From the NCBI GenBank assembly GCA_029246505.1, contig JAQWNC010000023.1:1-57823 (forward strand): a DNA stretch of 57,823 bases. Reading direction: 5' to 3'. Position 1 is the stretch's first letter. Every line of letters begins with the position of its first letter. The DNA is from Arenicellaceae bacterium. GTDB taxonomy: Bacteria; Pseudomonadota; Gammaproteobacteria; Arenicellales; Arenicellaceae. The notes beneath the pieces were generated by a model. The model was not told where the DNA came from. It worked only from the letters and a program-made list of their open reading frames with translations, and made no database searches. This document shows positions 29,963 through 38,791 of this stretch, one piece after another. The translations under genes and the position numbers were made by a program.

Positions 29963-31330
29963 ATGAATAAACGTATTTTAATTGTTGATGACGAGCCTGA
30001 TATTCGTCAGATTGTCGGAGAAATCCTTGAAGATGAGGGTTATACGGTTGAGTACGCCCAAAATGCAGCAGAAGCTCGCAAATGTAAAATAGCCTTTAAC
30101 CCTGAACTCATTTTATTAGACATTTGGATGCCAAATGAAGACGGCATCGAGTTACTTAAGGACTGGCACAAGGCGCAACAAATCAGCTGTCCTATCATCA
30201 TGATCTCCGGTCATGGGAACGTAGAAACTGCCGTTGAAACATTAAAGTTTGGGGCGCAAGACTTTCTTGAAAAACCGCTTTCAACGGCTAAGCTACTAAT
30301 CACGGTCGAACGAACCTTACAATCTGAATCACTCAAAAAGGAAAACATCAAACTTAGAGGTCAGTTACTCCTTGGCACTGATATCATTGGTGAAAGCGTG
30401 CCCCTATCTGATCTCAAACGGCAGATAAGGCTGTTAGGGCCTACCGATGGGGCGGTATTCATTACCGGAGAACCTGGCAGCGGGAAAAGTACGGTCGCAC
30501 ACGCTATACATGCAAATAGCCCTCGGAGAAACTCTCAATTAGTAGAAGTTAGCCTGGCAGCAATCCCCCCTGAAACGCTGGCGCTCCAGCTTTTTGGATA
30601 CGAAAAAGCTAATGTAATTACCGCTGGGTTTTTCGAGCAAGCCCACGGTGGAACCTTACTGCTCGATGAACTTCTGGATTTAGATTTAGACACGCAAGCA
30701 AAACTTATAAGTGCTTTGCAAAAAAGTAGCTATATCCGGGTTGGCGGTAGCACCCAAATGCCTTTAGATGTGCGAGTAATCTCAACTACCAGCCAAAACA
30801 TTGATGCAGCAATTTCAGAAGGGCGTTTGCGCGAAGACCTCTTGTACCGGGTAAATGTTTTACCGATTGGGGTCCCCCCGTTAAGAGGCTCACCAAACGA
30901 TATTGAATTATTTGCCCAACATTTTATGGCGCTTACTGCTAAGCGGGAAAACCTGCCATTGCGTCACTATGAACCTGACGCTATAAGATCGCTGGCGCAA
31001 CATGAATGGCCAGGAAATTTACGTGAGTTGGCTAACCTCACACTACGGCTACTAATACTTAATCGTGGAGAAACAATCTCTGCAGACGAAACCAAATCAG
31101 CGTTGGGCAAAACGCTCACTCGGAACGACAATGACCGCTTGTTTAACGAATGTCTGGCACTCCACATTCGACAAGCCCGTGACCTCTTTGAAGAAGCCTA
31201 CCTGCGACATCATATAGTAGAGGTTGGCGGGAATGTGGGCAAACTCGCAGAGGTAGTTGGCATGGAAAGAACCCACCTATATCGCAAGCTAAAAACCTTG
31301 GGTATTGACCCTAAAAGTGGCAAGAGTTAA
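29963..31330 (+). CDS. ntrX: Response regulator NtrX (degenerate sigma54-interaction loop)
   Basis: 455 residues: receiver domain (VDDEP; phospho-acceptor Asp53 in LLLDIWMP; late Lys in FLEKPLS), AAA+ domain and a Fis-type helix-turn-helix (NVGKLAEVVGMERTHLYRKL). Walker A is GEPGSGKST (~169-177) and Walker B is GGTLLLDEL (~229-237), both intact. The GAFTGA loop that contacts sigma54 is absent: LFGYEKANVITAG occurs where activators have LFGHEKGAFTGA, followed by a shortened connection. It therefore probably binds DNA and ATP but may not activate sigma54 promoters. It follows ntrY by 23 bases. Confidence 0.94.
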   Translation: MNKRILIVDDEPDIRQIVGEILEDEGYTVEYAQNAAEARKCKIAFNPELILLDIWMPNEDGIELLKDWHKAQQISCPIIMISGHGNVETAVETLKFGAQDFLEKPLSTAKLLITVERTLQSESLKKENIKLRGQLLLGTDIIGESVPLSDLKRQIRLLGPTDGAVFITGEPGSGKSTVAHAIHANSPRRNSQLVEVSLAAIPPETLALQLFGYEKANVITAGFFEQAHGGTLLLDELLDLDLDTQAKLISALQKSSYIRVGGSTQMPLDVRVISTTSQNIDAAISEGRLREDLLYRVNVLPIGVPPLRGSPNDIELFAQHFMALTAKRENLPLRHYEPDAIRSLAQHEWPGNLRELANLTLRLLILNRGETISADETKSALGKTLTRNDNDRLFNECLALHIRQARDLFEEAYLRHHIVEVGGNVGKLAEVVGMERTHLYRKLKTLGIDPKSGKS

Positions 31331-31339
31331 ATACCAGCT

Positions 31340-32716
31340 ATGAAAATCATCATTCTCGGGGCCAGTCAGGTTGGCCAATCAATCTGTGAAGTGTTAGTTG
31401 GCGAAAATAATGATGTCACTGTTGTTGATTTGAATGGTGCTGCGCTTGCAAAGCTACTCGATCAGTTTGATATTCGAACTGTAAAAGGTAACGCCGCATA
31501 CCCCGCAATATTGAGTAATGCCGGGGCTGATGATGCAGACGTCGTTATAGCGGTCACCGATAGCGACGAGCTAAATATGCTCGCATGCCATATTGCCTCA
31601 ATAAAATTCGGGACTCCAACCAAAATTGCTCGAATCCGATCTAACCAATACCGTGATACTACCGACCTTTTCGGAGAGAATGGACTCGCTGTGGATGTTG
31701 TCATTAGCCCAGAAGCTATTTTAACTAACCTTATATCTCGTCTAGTTGATCATCCGGGGGCATTTCAAGTGCTTGATTTTGCAGCTGGAATTGTCCAACT
31801 AGTTGGTGTTAAGGCTTACCACGATGGGCCATTAGTAGGCTCACCGCTGCGAGACCTAAAAAAGCACATGCCCAACATCGAAACCAGAGTTGCCGCAATA
31901 TACCGCCGCAATGAAGTTATCAAACCAAAAGGACATACAATCATTAAACCCGATGATGAGGTTTTTTTCGTCGCCGCGCGAAAGCATATTCGCCGCGTGA
32001 TGGGAGAGATGCGCAAAATGGACGTTAAGGTTAAGCGTATTATGATTGCAGGCGGCGGCAATATTGGCTCGAGTCTTGCCCGTACACTGGAACTTAAAGG
32101 CTATAGCGTAAAAATCATAGAACAAAATAAAATCCGTGCAAAATCGATTGCTGCCGACTTAAACCACGTTGTCGTGCTAAATGGCGATGCTGCCGATACA
32201 GAGCTATTGTTACAAGAAAACATCGAATCTATGGATGCCTTTATTGCCGTTACTGAAAGCGATGAAATTAATATTCTCGCCGGTATGGTCGCAAAACGAA
32301 TGGGCGCAAAAAGAGTTATGACTTTAGTGAATAGGTCAGTGTATTTAGAAAAGCTGGAGCACCAAGATATTGACGTCGTTATTGCGCCCAGGGAAGTAAC
32401 CGTAGGCACTATCCTTGCGCATATACGCCAAGGTGACGTTGAAGCGGTCCATTCCCTGCGACGAGGACGAGCAGAAGCGATTGAGGCCGTTGCACATGGT
32501 GACAAGAAATCGTCAAAGGTTGTGGGGCGATATATACGCGAACTTACCCTACCCGAAGGAACAGGGATCGGAGCGATTGTACGCAACAATGAGGTGGTAA
32601 TACCCGATCGCGATGAGAAAATTGAGGCGGAAGACCATGTGATTCTATTTATGATTGATAAGAATCAAATTCACGACGTTGAAGCTTTATTCGAAGTAGA
32701 CGTATCCTTCATCTAG
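31340..32716 (+). CDS. trkA: Trk potassium uptake system, NAD-binding subunit TrkA
   Basis: 458 residues with two tandem TrkA-N/TrkA-C units. Nucleotide motifs: ILGASQVGQSICEVL (first; Ser replaces the middle Gly of GAGQVG) and IAGGGNIGSSLARTLE (second, canonical); conserved acidic partners AVTDSDELNMLACHIA and AVTESDEINILAGMVA. It is a cytoplasmic gating subunit for TrkH, which follows after 21 bases. It starts 9 bases after ntrX, so the whole def-to-trkH row may be one long transcript or overlapping transcripts. Confidence 0.97.
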   Translation: MKIIILGASQVGQSICEVLVGENNDVTVVDLNGAALAKLLDQFDIRTVKGNAAYPAILSNAGADDADVVIAVTDSDELNMLACHIASIKFGTPTKIARIRSNQYRDTTDLFGENGLAVDVVISPEAILTNLISRLVDHPGAFQVLDFAAGIVQLVGVKAYHDGPLVGSPLRDLKKHMPNIETRVAAIYRRNEVIKPKGHTIIKPDDEVFFVAARKHIRRVMGEMRKMDVKVKRIMIAGGGNIGSSLARTLELKGYSVKIIEQNKIRAKSIAADLNHVVVLNGDAADTELLLQENIESMDAFIAVTESDEINILAGMVAKRMGAKRVMTLVNRSVYLEKLEHQDIDVVIAPREVTVGTILAHIRQGDVEAVHSLRRGRAEAIEAVAHGDKKSSKVVGRYIRELTLPEGTGIGAIVRNNEVVIPDRDEKIEAEDHVILFMIDKNQIHDVEALFEVDVSFI

Positions 32717-32737
32717 TTCCGCATTAGCGAGTTTACA

Positions 32738-34189
32738 ATGCAAGTTCGGCTAGTAATAAAAATTCTTGGCTTGCTAATGATCTGCTTTAGCTCAGCTAAT
32801 TTGCCGCCAATTCTCATTTCTTTAATATTTGATGACGGTGCGGCTAGTCCATTTATTTTTTCTGGCCTAATTACCCTTTCTGTTGGCTTCGTTCTATGGT
32901 CTACCACCCGCACAGAAAAACGCGACCTACGGTACAGGGAGGGGTTTCTGGTGGTGGTACTTTTTTGGACGGTCCTTAGTGCAATTGGAGCGCTGCCGTT
33001 TTTACTACTCGAGTCACCTGACATTGTTATCGCTGATGCGTTTTTCGAATCAATGTCTGGCCTCACCACCACCGGAGCAACCGTAATACCGAAACTTTCA
33101 GATCTTCCGGCCTCTATACTTTTCTATCGCCAACAACTTCAATGGATGGGCGGTATGGGAATTATTGTTCTAGCAGTTGCAATTATGCCGATGCTTGGAG
33201 TCGGGGGGATGCAGCTGTTTCGAGCCGAAACGCCCGGCCCAATGAAAGACAATAAACTAACACCCCGCATAACCGAGACCGCAAAAGCCCTTTGGTACAT
33301 ATACGCTGGCTTAACATTAATATGTGCACTTTGTTACTTTTTGGCCGGCATGAATTGGTTCGATGCCATTAGTCACGCATTCTCTACCATCGCCATAGGT
33401 GGGTTTTCTCCCCATGATTCCAGCTTGGGTCACTTCCAAAGTGTACGTATAGAGTGGGTTGCCGTATTCTTCATGATTATCGCAGCCATGAACTTTTCAC
33501 TGCATTTCGTGGCCTGGAAATCACGCTCCCTACGACGCTATTTGCATGATCGAGAGGTACGAGCGCTTCTACTAATAGTGATTCTTGCAACCGGGCTAAC
33601 CTATCTAATTTTGGTAAAAGACCACGTATACAGTGAAGCCTCTCAGGCCTTTCAGCAAGGGGTATTTCACGTCGTCTCAGTTTTCACTACTACCGGTTAT
33701 ACCTCAAGCGGTTTCCACTTTTGGCCAGGTGCATTACCAGTCGGGCTGCTTATGCTTAGCTTTCTTGGCGGATGCGCGGGCTCTACGACGGGTGGCATCA
33801 AGCTACTCAGAATTCTTTTATTATACAAACAAGGCAAACGCGAAATTACTCGCCTTGTTCACCCCAGAGCAGAAATATCGATCAAACTGGGAGGTACACC
33901 AGTCTCAAACGATGTTATGAATTCTGTTTGGGCATTCTTTTCATTCTATATCTTAAGCTTCATTTTAATCGCCCTCGCTGTAACCACCCAAGGGATCGAT
34001 TGGATTACTGCCTTTTCAGCAACTGCCGCATGCCTCAACAATCTAGGCCCGGGACTCGGTGAAGTAAGTTTGCACTACGGGAATTTACCCTCTACGGTAA
34101 AAAGCATTTTAACCTTCGCAATGTTGCTTGGTCGTCTTGAGCTCTTTACGCTGTTGGTTCTATTCACGGCAACATTCTGGCGAAACTAA
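32738..34189 (+). CDS. trkH: Trk potassium transporter, membrane subunit TrkH
   Basis: 483 residues, inner membrane, about ten helices. The four selectivity-filter loops are visible: TTTGATV, IAIGGFSPHDSS, TTTGYTSSGF and NNLGPGLG. It imports potassium together with TrkA, encoded 21 bases upstream. The ATG at 32738 gives a hydrophobic first helix straight away, usual for TrkH. No terminator is evident in the 176 bases before msrB. Confidence 0.97.
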   Translation: MQVRLVIKILGLLMICFSSANLPPILISLIFDDGAASPFIFSGLITLSVGFVLWSTTRTEKRDLRYREGFLVVVLFWTVLSAIGALPFLLLESPDIVIADAFFESMSGLTTTGATVIPKLSDLPASILFYRQQLQWMGGMGIIVLAVAIMPMLGVGGMQLFRAETPGPMKDNKLTPRITETAKALWYIYAGLTLICALCYFLAGMNWFDAISHAFSTIAIGGFSPHDSSLGHFQSVRIEWVAVFFMIIAAMNFSLHFVAWKSRSLRRYLHDREVRALLLIVILATGLTYLILVKDHVYSEASQAFQQGVFHVVSVFTTTGYTSSGFHFWPGALPVGLLMLSFLGGCAGSTTGGIKLLRILLLYKQGKREITRLVHPRAEISIKLGGTPVSNDVMNSVWAFFSFYILSFILIALAVTTQGIDWITAFSATAACLNNLGPGLGEVSLHYGNLPSTVKSILTFAMLLGRLELFTLLVLFTATFWRN

Positions 34190-34365
34190 TATTTTACAAT
34201 AAAACAGTAAGTATTTTAGCGTTCTACTAGTATTAGTCGTAAAACAAAACTTCCTCCAATGGCCTGGTTTTAAACCCATTGTGTAACCAACATCCCCGGT
34301 CGAAGATTACCCCGCGCTTGGTATTTGTTACTCTAAACACATCCGTATTAACTTAAGATAAAGCT

Positions 34366-34800
34366 ATGACTGATTTTACCGAACATCATTTAGATAAAAA
34401 CCCAGAGTCAATTGAAAAACTAACATTGGCTGATGCCGAATGGCGCGAACGCTTACCTACTGAACGACATAAGGTACTAAGAAACGAAGGTACAGAACCA
34501 GCGGGCACGAGCGAATTAAATAATGAAACACGTAGCGGGGATTACTTATGCGCAGGCTGCGGTTTAAAGTTATTTACTACAGAAATGAAGTATGACAGCG
34601 GCACCGGTTGGCCTAGCTTTTTTATGCCCGTAGAAGGTCGCGTCGCTACAAAAACAGATTTTAAACTAGTCTATCCCCGTAAAGAGTATCACTGCGCACG
34701 TTGCGAAGGGCATCAAGGCCACGTATTCAATGACGGCCCTGAACCAACCGGGAAAAGGTATTGTAATAACGGCCTAGCGCTAATTTTTTCCCCAAGATAA
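34366..34800 (+). CDS. msrB: Peptide-methionine (R)-S-oxide reductase MsrB
   Basis: 144 residues. It repairs R-methionine sulfoxide in proteins, with no export signal. Zinc-site cysteine pairs: YLCAGCGLKLF and CARCEGHQGHVF. The catalytic Cys is in GKRYCNNGLALIF; most relatives have Ser or another residue where this one has Asn-Gly (RYCINS...). The active-site His is in HQGHVF, and GTGWPSFF is the substrate pocket. The ATG at 34366 starts a slightly extended N-terminus before LTDAEW-like LADAEWRERL. The region downstream is very AT-rich. Confidence 0.95.
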   Translation: MTDFTEHHLDKNPESIEKLTLADAEWRERLPTERHKVLRNEGTEPAGTSELNNETRSGDYLCAGCGLKLFTTEMKYDSGTGWPSFFMPVEGRVATKTDFKLVYPRKEYHCARCEGHQGHVFNDGPEPTGKRYCNNGLALIFSPR

Positions 34801-35529
34801 AAATGGAAGTTATATAAGAAATTATGGCTTTTATACCCACAATCTAAATATATGGCTATATATCAGTCACGTCCACATTATTTTATAGTAATACCAAACT
34901 AATGATTATAATTCTTTATATTTAATAAAATATGGGGAATATTTTACAAAAAGTCTAATAATATGGAAAAATATGTCATTTTCATACAATATAAAATTGG
35001 CTATTTATTAGAAATGTGTATTTTATTAACGGAAATTAGTTAATACAAATTTCAACCTTATTATACGAGAGCCATTATTTTTTAATTTTATAAAAAATAT
35101 CATATACGTCCCTTTATTTATATATATGTGGGAAATAAATTACATTTATTAGAATTTTAATACTACAAGTGGGTAATTATTATATTTAGGTCGAGGCTCC
35201 ACTATTGGTCGCAAAATACCGCTTTGCTCGACCACTATAAAACACCCGTTGCATCAATTCGTAAGGTTCGCTCAGAATTTGTTTTATTCTGAATAACAAA
35301 CGAGTACCCCCCAATGCTGGTCTATAGGAGCTAATTCTAAAATACCCCATTGGCGGCTTACCATCTGGCAGCTATCGATCCAAAACGCACCAATTGGGTG
35401 GGTACCACTGATTCACCCTCCGGCACTCGATCATTTTCTGGTAGACGATATCGACTACGCCAGCACCATCGACAACAACTGTTGGCCTTACATTAAAATA
35501 TCCGCTGCCAGTAAATCATTCCGCACCGC
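34801..35529. other. 729-base gap: AT-rich island followed by unrecognised sequence
   Basis: From 34801 to about 35190 the sequence is strikingly AT-rich with many short A/T runs and no open frame of note, unlike anything else in the window. From about 35190 to 35529 composition returns to normal, with broken reading frames on both strands that I cannot assign. A 7-bp stem (TCAGAAT 35272-35278, ATTCTGA 35286-35292, 7-base loop) is present without a T-run. I see no transposase motif or terminal inverted repeat, but a decayed gene or insertion is possible. Confidence 0.5.
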
Positions 35530-36021
35530 CTACAGCTGTTCTTCGTGGCTCGGATACGATTTGGCTATCAATATGGCTTTCCCCAATAATGCCCGCGCCC
35601 CTTCAACTCTAACGCTGGCAACCAACTGATTTACCTCACCTATCGTCAGATCTAAGTACAAAGAACTCTCGATGTTCTCTTTTAGCGCTGTATCAGTCGG
35701 TACGTTTTTCAACGATTCCAATAGTGCTGCTTCGGCATCCGGGAATAGTACAGCCGCGAGATTGTTCCTGCTAAGATCGTAGACATTTCGCGAGTCCAAA
35801 ATATTGGAATTGCCATCATTCTCAATGACGTTATTTACTGTTACTTCCAGGTCAGAGTCTTGAGAGCTTTCTGCTTGAGCTCTATGAGCATCAGTTGGAT
35901 ACTGAACGCTCGACTCAGGCACAACATCCATCTGGCCTAACTCCTGTGCCGTAATGTTTATCGCCGGAGACGCTACACTGATAACAACCGTCAGGGTAAG
36001 AGCTACACGCCGAGAGAACAT
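35530..36021 (-). CDS. Hypothetical exported protein coupled to argF
   Basis: 163 residues that I do not recognise. The N-terminus is a signal peptide (MFSRRVALTLTVVISVASPAINITAQ). The mature part is acidic and polar with low complexity (AESSQDSDLEV, NVIENDGNSNILDS) and then an alpha-helical C-terminal half (AAALLESLKNV, TIGEVNQLVASVRVEGARALL). Its ATG shares one base with the argF TGA (TGATG), which predicts translational coupling to ornithine carbamoyltransferase although the product should be periplasmic. No cysteine or obvious catalytic motif. It could be a lineage-specific protein that simply sits at the end of the arg operon. Confidence 0.65.
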   Translation of the reverse strand: MFSRRVALTLTVVISVASPAINITAQELGQMDVVPESSVQYPTDAHRAQAESSQDSDLEVTVNNVIENDGNSNILDSRNVYDLSRNNLAAVLFPDAEAALLESLKNVPTDTALKENIESSLYLDLTIGEVNQLVASVRVEGARALLGKAILIAKSYPSHEEQL

Positions 36022-36932
36022 CAGGCTAGCAGAAACTCCAGCAGAGCTTTCTGCCCATGCAGCCTGTTCTCAGCTTCTTGCCAAACAACGCTCTGGGGGC
36101 CATCAATCACACTTGCGGAAACTTCCATACCTCGATATGCAGGCAAGCAATGCATAAATAACGCATCGGGGTTTGCCACTGCCATCATCGATGCATCGAC
36201 GCAGAATCCATTGAAATCATGCACACGCTGTGCTTTTTCATCTTCCTGCCCCATGCTTGCCCATGTGTCCGTTACAACCAAATCTACACCCGCAACTGCC
36301 TCTTTTGGATCGGAGGTATGCACAACACTTGCCGACCGCGCGCTTAACATTGTCTCGTCAGGTTGATAACCCACTGGTGTCGCTATATTTAATGTAAACC
36401 CACATAGTTCGGCAGCATTCATCCACGAATGGCACATATTATTTCCATCACCGACCCACGCAACTTTCGCCCCGGCTATTTTGCCTCTAAGCTCTGCAAA
36501 CGTTAGGAGGTCTGCCAACAGCTGGCAAGGATGAAAATCATCCGTAAGACCATTTATTACCGGCACTTCAGAGTACTCTGCAAACAACTCTATTTGTTGA
36601 TGCTCATCAGTACGTATCATTACGCCGTCAACCATCCGTGAAATTACCCGCGCGCTATCTTCAATAGGTTCGCCTCGACCCAATTGAGAATCATTTGGGG
36701 ATAGAAAAATACTTCCTCCGCCTAACTGCCGCATACCAGTATCAAAGGATACGCGGGTACGAGTAGAGGACTTCGTGAATATCATTGCCAGAGTTTTACG
36801 AGAAAGCGGGGCGATCACTTCTCCCGCGGCTACGGCTGATTTTAATTCAACTGCACGCGACAATATGGACCTTAGTTCTGCTGAACTTAAATCCATTAAA
36901 GTAAGGAAATGTCTAACTTTAGAATTAGCCAT
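36021..36932 (-). CDS. argF: Ornithine carbamoyltransferase
   Basis: 303 residues, full length. It makes citrulline from ornithine and carbamoyl phosphate, preceding ArgG, which lies at 39218. Carbamoyl-phosphate loop: KSSTRTRVSFD (~residue 54). Others: HPCQLLADLLTF, the ornithine-binding DTWASMGQE, and MHCLPAYRG with the catalytic Cys (Tyr where most have His at the fourth position after HCLPA). It lies 3 bases after argD, so they are one transcriptional unit. The ATG is at 36932. Confidence 0.96.
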   Translation of the reverse strand: MANSKVRHFLTLMDLSSAELRSILSRAVELKSAVAAGEVIAPLSRKTLAMIFTKSSTRTRVSFDTGMRQLGGGSIFLSPNDSQLGRGEPIEDSARVISRMVDGVMIRTDEHQQIELFAEYSEVPVINGLTDDFHPCQLLADLLTFAELRGKIAGAKVAWVGDGNNMCHSWMNAAELCGFTLNIATPVGYQPDETMLSARSASVVHTSDPKEAVAGVDLVVTDTWASMGQEDEKAQRVHDFNGFCVDASMMAVANPDALFMHCLPAYRGMEVSASVIDGPQSVVWQEAENRLHGQKALLEFLLA

Positions 36933-36935
36933 ATA

Positions 36936-38114
36936 CTAAGCCTGATGGGACTCCAACACGGTGGCAATTGTAGACACAATTTGCTCAATCTCTGCATCAC
37001 CGATAATAGCTGGGGGTAACAAGCGGATAATTTTTCCGCCGCCAGTAACGTTTACCAACAATTTACGATCAAGTATCTTTTGCAACAACCTAGAGATTTC
37101 GACATTTAATTCAATCGCAATCATCAAGCCCAAACCCCTAATTTCAGAAACCAGCACATTCCCACCTAATTGTGTGGTCAGCGCCGACAATAATTTCTCC
37201 CCAATTTCCGCAGCACGTTCAACCGCCCCCTCAGCGTGCATCGTTTCTATAACGGTCTTTCCGACGACAGAAGCAAGTGGGCCACCGCCAAAAGTTGAAC
37301 CATGGGTTCCCGGTTTTAGGACCCCGACCGCCGGGCCATTCGCAACGCATGCGCCAATAGGCACACCAGCACCCAACGCTTTAGCCAGCGTCATTACATC
37401 TGGTTTTACATTTTCGTGCTGACAAGCAAACCACTTTCCAGTTCGCCCCATTCCCGTCTGGACCTCATCAAACATGAGCAGCCATTCATTTTGATCACAA
37501 ATCTCACGCAATCCGACCAGATATCCTTGATCAGGAATTAATACACCGCTCTCGCCCAAAATAGGCTCAACCAAAACAGCTACGACATCATCACTGTTAT
37601 TAGCTACTTGCCGAACGGCCTCTAAATCATTGTAGGGCAAGCGTTTAAAGCCTCCAAGTAATGGTTCAAAACCAGCCTGGTTTTTGCGACTTCCACCCGC
37701 GGAAATCGTTGCCATAGTCCGCCCATGAAATGCATCCTGAGTAACAACTATCGCCGGATTACTGATATTTTTATTGTGACCGTAAAGTCTGGCGATCTTA
37801 ATAGCAGCTTCGTTAGCTTCCGCCCCCGAGTTACAAAAAAACACACTATCCATTTCGCAAATTTTACTAATAGCCTCAGCCAATTGAATCTGCTCGGGAA
37901 TTTCAAACCAATTGCTTACATGCAGTAGTTTCTCAGCTTGCGCTTTAATTGCAGCAACTATCGCCGGATGAGAATGGCCAAGCGTAGTAACCGCAACCCC
38001 ACAAAGCGCATCTAAATATTTTTCACCACCAACCGAATATAACCACGCCCCCTCACCCCGCTCAAAAGCGACTGGCAAGCGACCATAAATTGGCATTAAG
38101 TGCTCCGTTTTCAT
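36936..38114 (-). CDS. argD: Acetylornithine aminotransferase
   Basis: About 392 residues. PLP-dependent conversion of N-acetylglutamate semialdehyde to N-acetylornithine. Motifs: FFCNSGAEANEAAIKIAR (phosphate/PLP pocket), DAFHGRTMATIS, LLMFDEVQTGMGRTGKWFA and the PLP lysine in MTLAKALGAGVPIGA. ATG 38114 (MKTEHLMPIYGR) is used here; an in-frame TTG lies just before it, and ATG 38096 with GGAG 7 bases upstream is a good alternative (MPIYGRLPVAF). A hairpin with a T-run ends 14 bases before the ATG (separate entry), so leader control is possible. Confidence 0.95.
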   Translation of the reverse strand: MKTEHLMPIYGRLPVAFERGEGAWLYSVGGEKYLDALCGVAVTTLGHSHPAIVAAIKAQAEKLLHVSNWFEIPEQIQLAEAISKICEMDSVFFCNSGAEANEAAIKIARLYGHNKNISNPAIVVTQDAFHGRTMATISAGGSRKNQAGFEPLLGGFKRLPYNDLEAVRQVANNSDDVVAVLVEPILGESGVLIPDQGYLVGLREICDQNEWLLMFDEVQTGMGRTGKWFACQHENVKPDVMTLAKALGAGVPIGACVANGPAVGVLKPGTHGSTFGGGPLASVVGKTVIETMHAEGAVERAAEIGEKLLSALTTQLGGNVLVSEIRGLGLMIAIELNVEISRLLQKILDRKLLVNVTGGGKIIRLLPPAIIGDAEIEQIVSTIATVLESHQA

Positions 38115-38128
38115 CAATAATCTCGTGT

Positions 38129-38160
38129 CTTAAAACAAAAACGCCCCGGTAGGGGCGTTT
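38129..38160 (-). terminator. Hairpin with T-run upstream of argD (terminator or attenuator)
   Basis: On the minus strand a 9-bp perfect stem AAACGCCCC/GGGGCGTTT (38139-38147 with 38152-38160, 4-base loop) is followed by TTTTTGTTTT (38138-38129). That is a strong rho-independent terminator shape for transcripts from the PuuD-like gene. Because it ends only 14 bases before the argD ATG, any promoter for argD upstream of it would have to read through, so it may be an attenuator. A second stem (CGCTTG 38187-38192 with CAAGCG 38206-38211), overlapping an alternative pairing TTGCC/GGCAA (38183-38187, 38204-38208), lies just ahead in the transcript. Confidence 0.8.
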
Positions 38161-38228
38161 CTTCAATCTCTGATAGCCTAGTTTGCCGCTTGGCGTCTAA
38201 TCTGGCAAGCGCCTAACAGGCACAACCA

Positions 38229-38726
38229 CTAACCAAATATACCCATGGTATGTGCTGCGGTACCTGAAATCATAAAAAACAACATTGGAATTGATAACAT
38301 TGTATTTGTTCGGGAGGCGAGAAAAGCGATTCTGGCCGCCTTAGCCTTCTCTTCATCACTGGCCTCTACCAATCCAAGCACTTTCTTTTGGTTTGGCCAA
38401 ATTAACACCCATACGTTAAACAACATTATCGTACCCATCCAGGCGCCAATTCCCATTGGTGCCGCGGCGCCACTTAATGTAAATGCGGCATGCAGTCCCC
38501 AAGACCCTCGCTCAAGGTACACAGCACCAGTCAACCATGTGACGGCAGCTGCCATACGGAACCAGAGCAGTGCATTTGGTGCGATATGCTTGGTAATACC
38601 CGCAGCCGTACCATCGGCTTTAGCTTTCCCCAGCCCAGGCACTTGAATAAAATTAAAATAATACAACAAGCCAATCCAGGTGACGCCAGCAAGGACGTGT
38701 ATCCAACGATCAATAACGAGTTCCAT
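38229..38726 (-). CDS. Urate hydroxylase PuuD-like membrane protein (Urate_ox_N domain)
   Basis: 165 residues, about four membrane helices. It matches the membrane N-terminal domain of PuuD-type proteins (PF06181): RWIHVLAGVTWIGLLYYFNF, HIAPNALLWFRMAAAVTW and GIGAWMGTIMLFNVWVLIWPNQKKVL. Full PuuD proteins add a cytochrome c domain; this one lacks it, so urate oxidation is not implied. A GGGG lies 7 bases before ATG 38726. A 30-residue membrane peptide is encoded 65 bases upstream on the same strand. Lone Urate_ox_N proteins are common in proteobacteria; function is uncertain, a membrane haem or redox role being inference. Confidence 0.78.
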   Translation of the reverse strand: MELVIDRWIHVLAGVTWIGLLYYFNFIQVPGLGKAKADGTAAGITKHIAPNALLWFRMAAAVTWLTGAVYLERGSWGLHAAFTLSGAAAPMGIGAWMGTIMLFNVWVLIWPNQKKVLGLVEASDEEKAKAARIAFLASRTNTMLSIPMLFFMISGTAAHTMGIFG

Positions 38727-38791
38727 AATTTTCCCCTATGAATTTTCTATAAATTTAATTAGTAAATCAGCTAAATCACTTCAAAGAATGC

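Noticed and set aside
32101-32589. 162-codon open frame on the minus strand
   Set aside because: Antisense to trkA, which is full length with all motifs.
35190-35529. Possible transposase remnant
   Set aside because: No DDE-type motif, terminal repeats or target duplication could be seen; left as unrecognised.
37000-37422. Open frame of about 150 codons on the plus strand inside argD
   Set aside because: Antisense to argD and without recognisable motifs.
38229-38726. Calling the PuuD-like gene a urate oxidase
   Set aside because: The cytochrome c part of true PuuD is missing and no purine-degradation genes are nearby.
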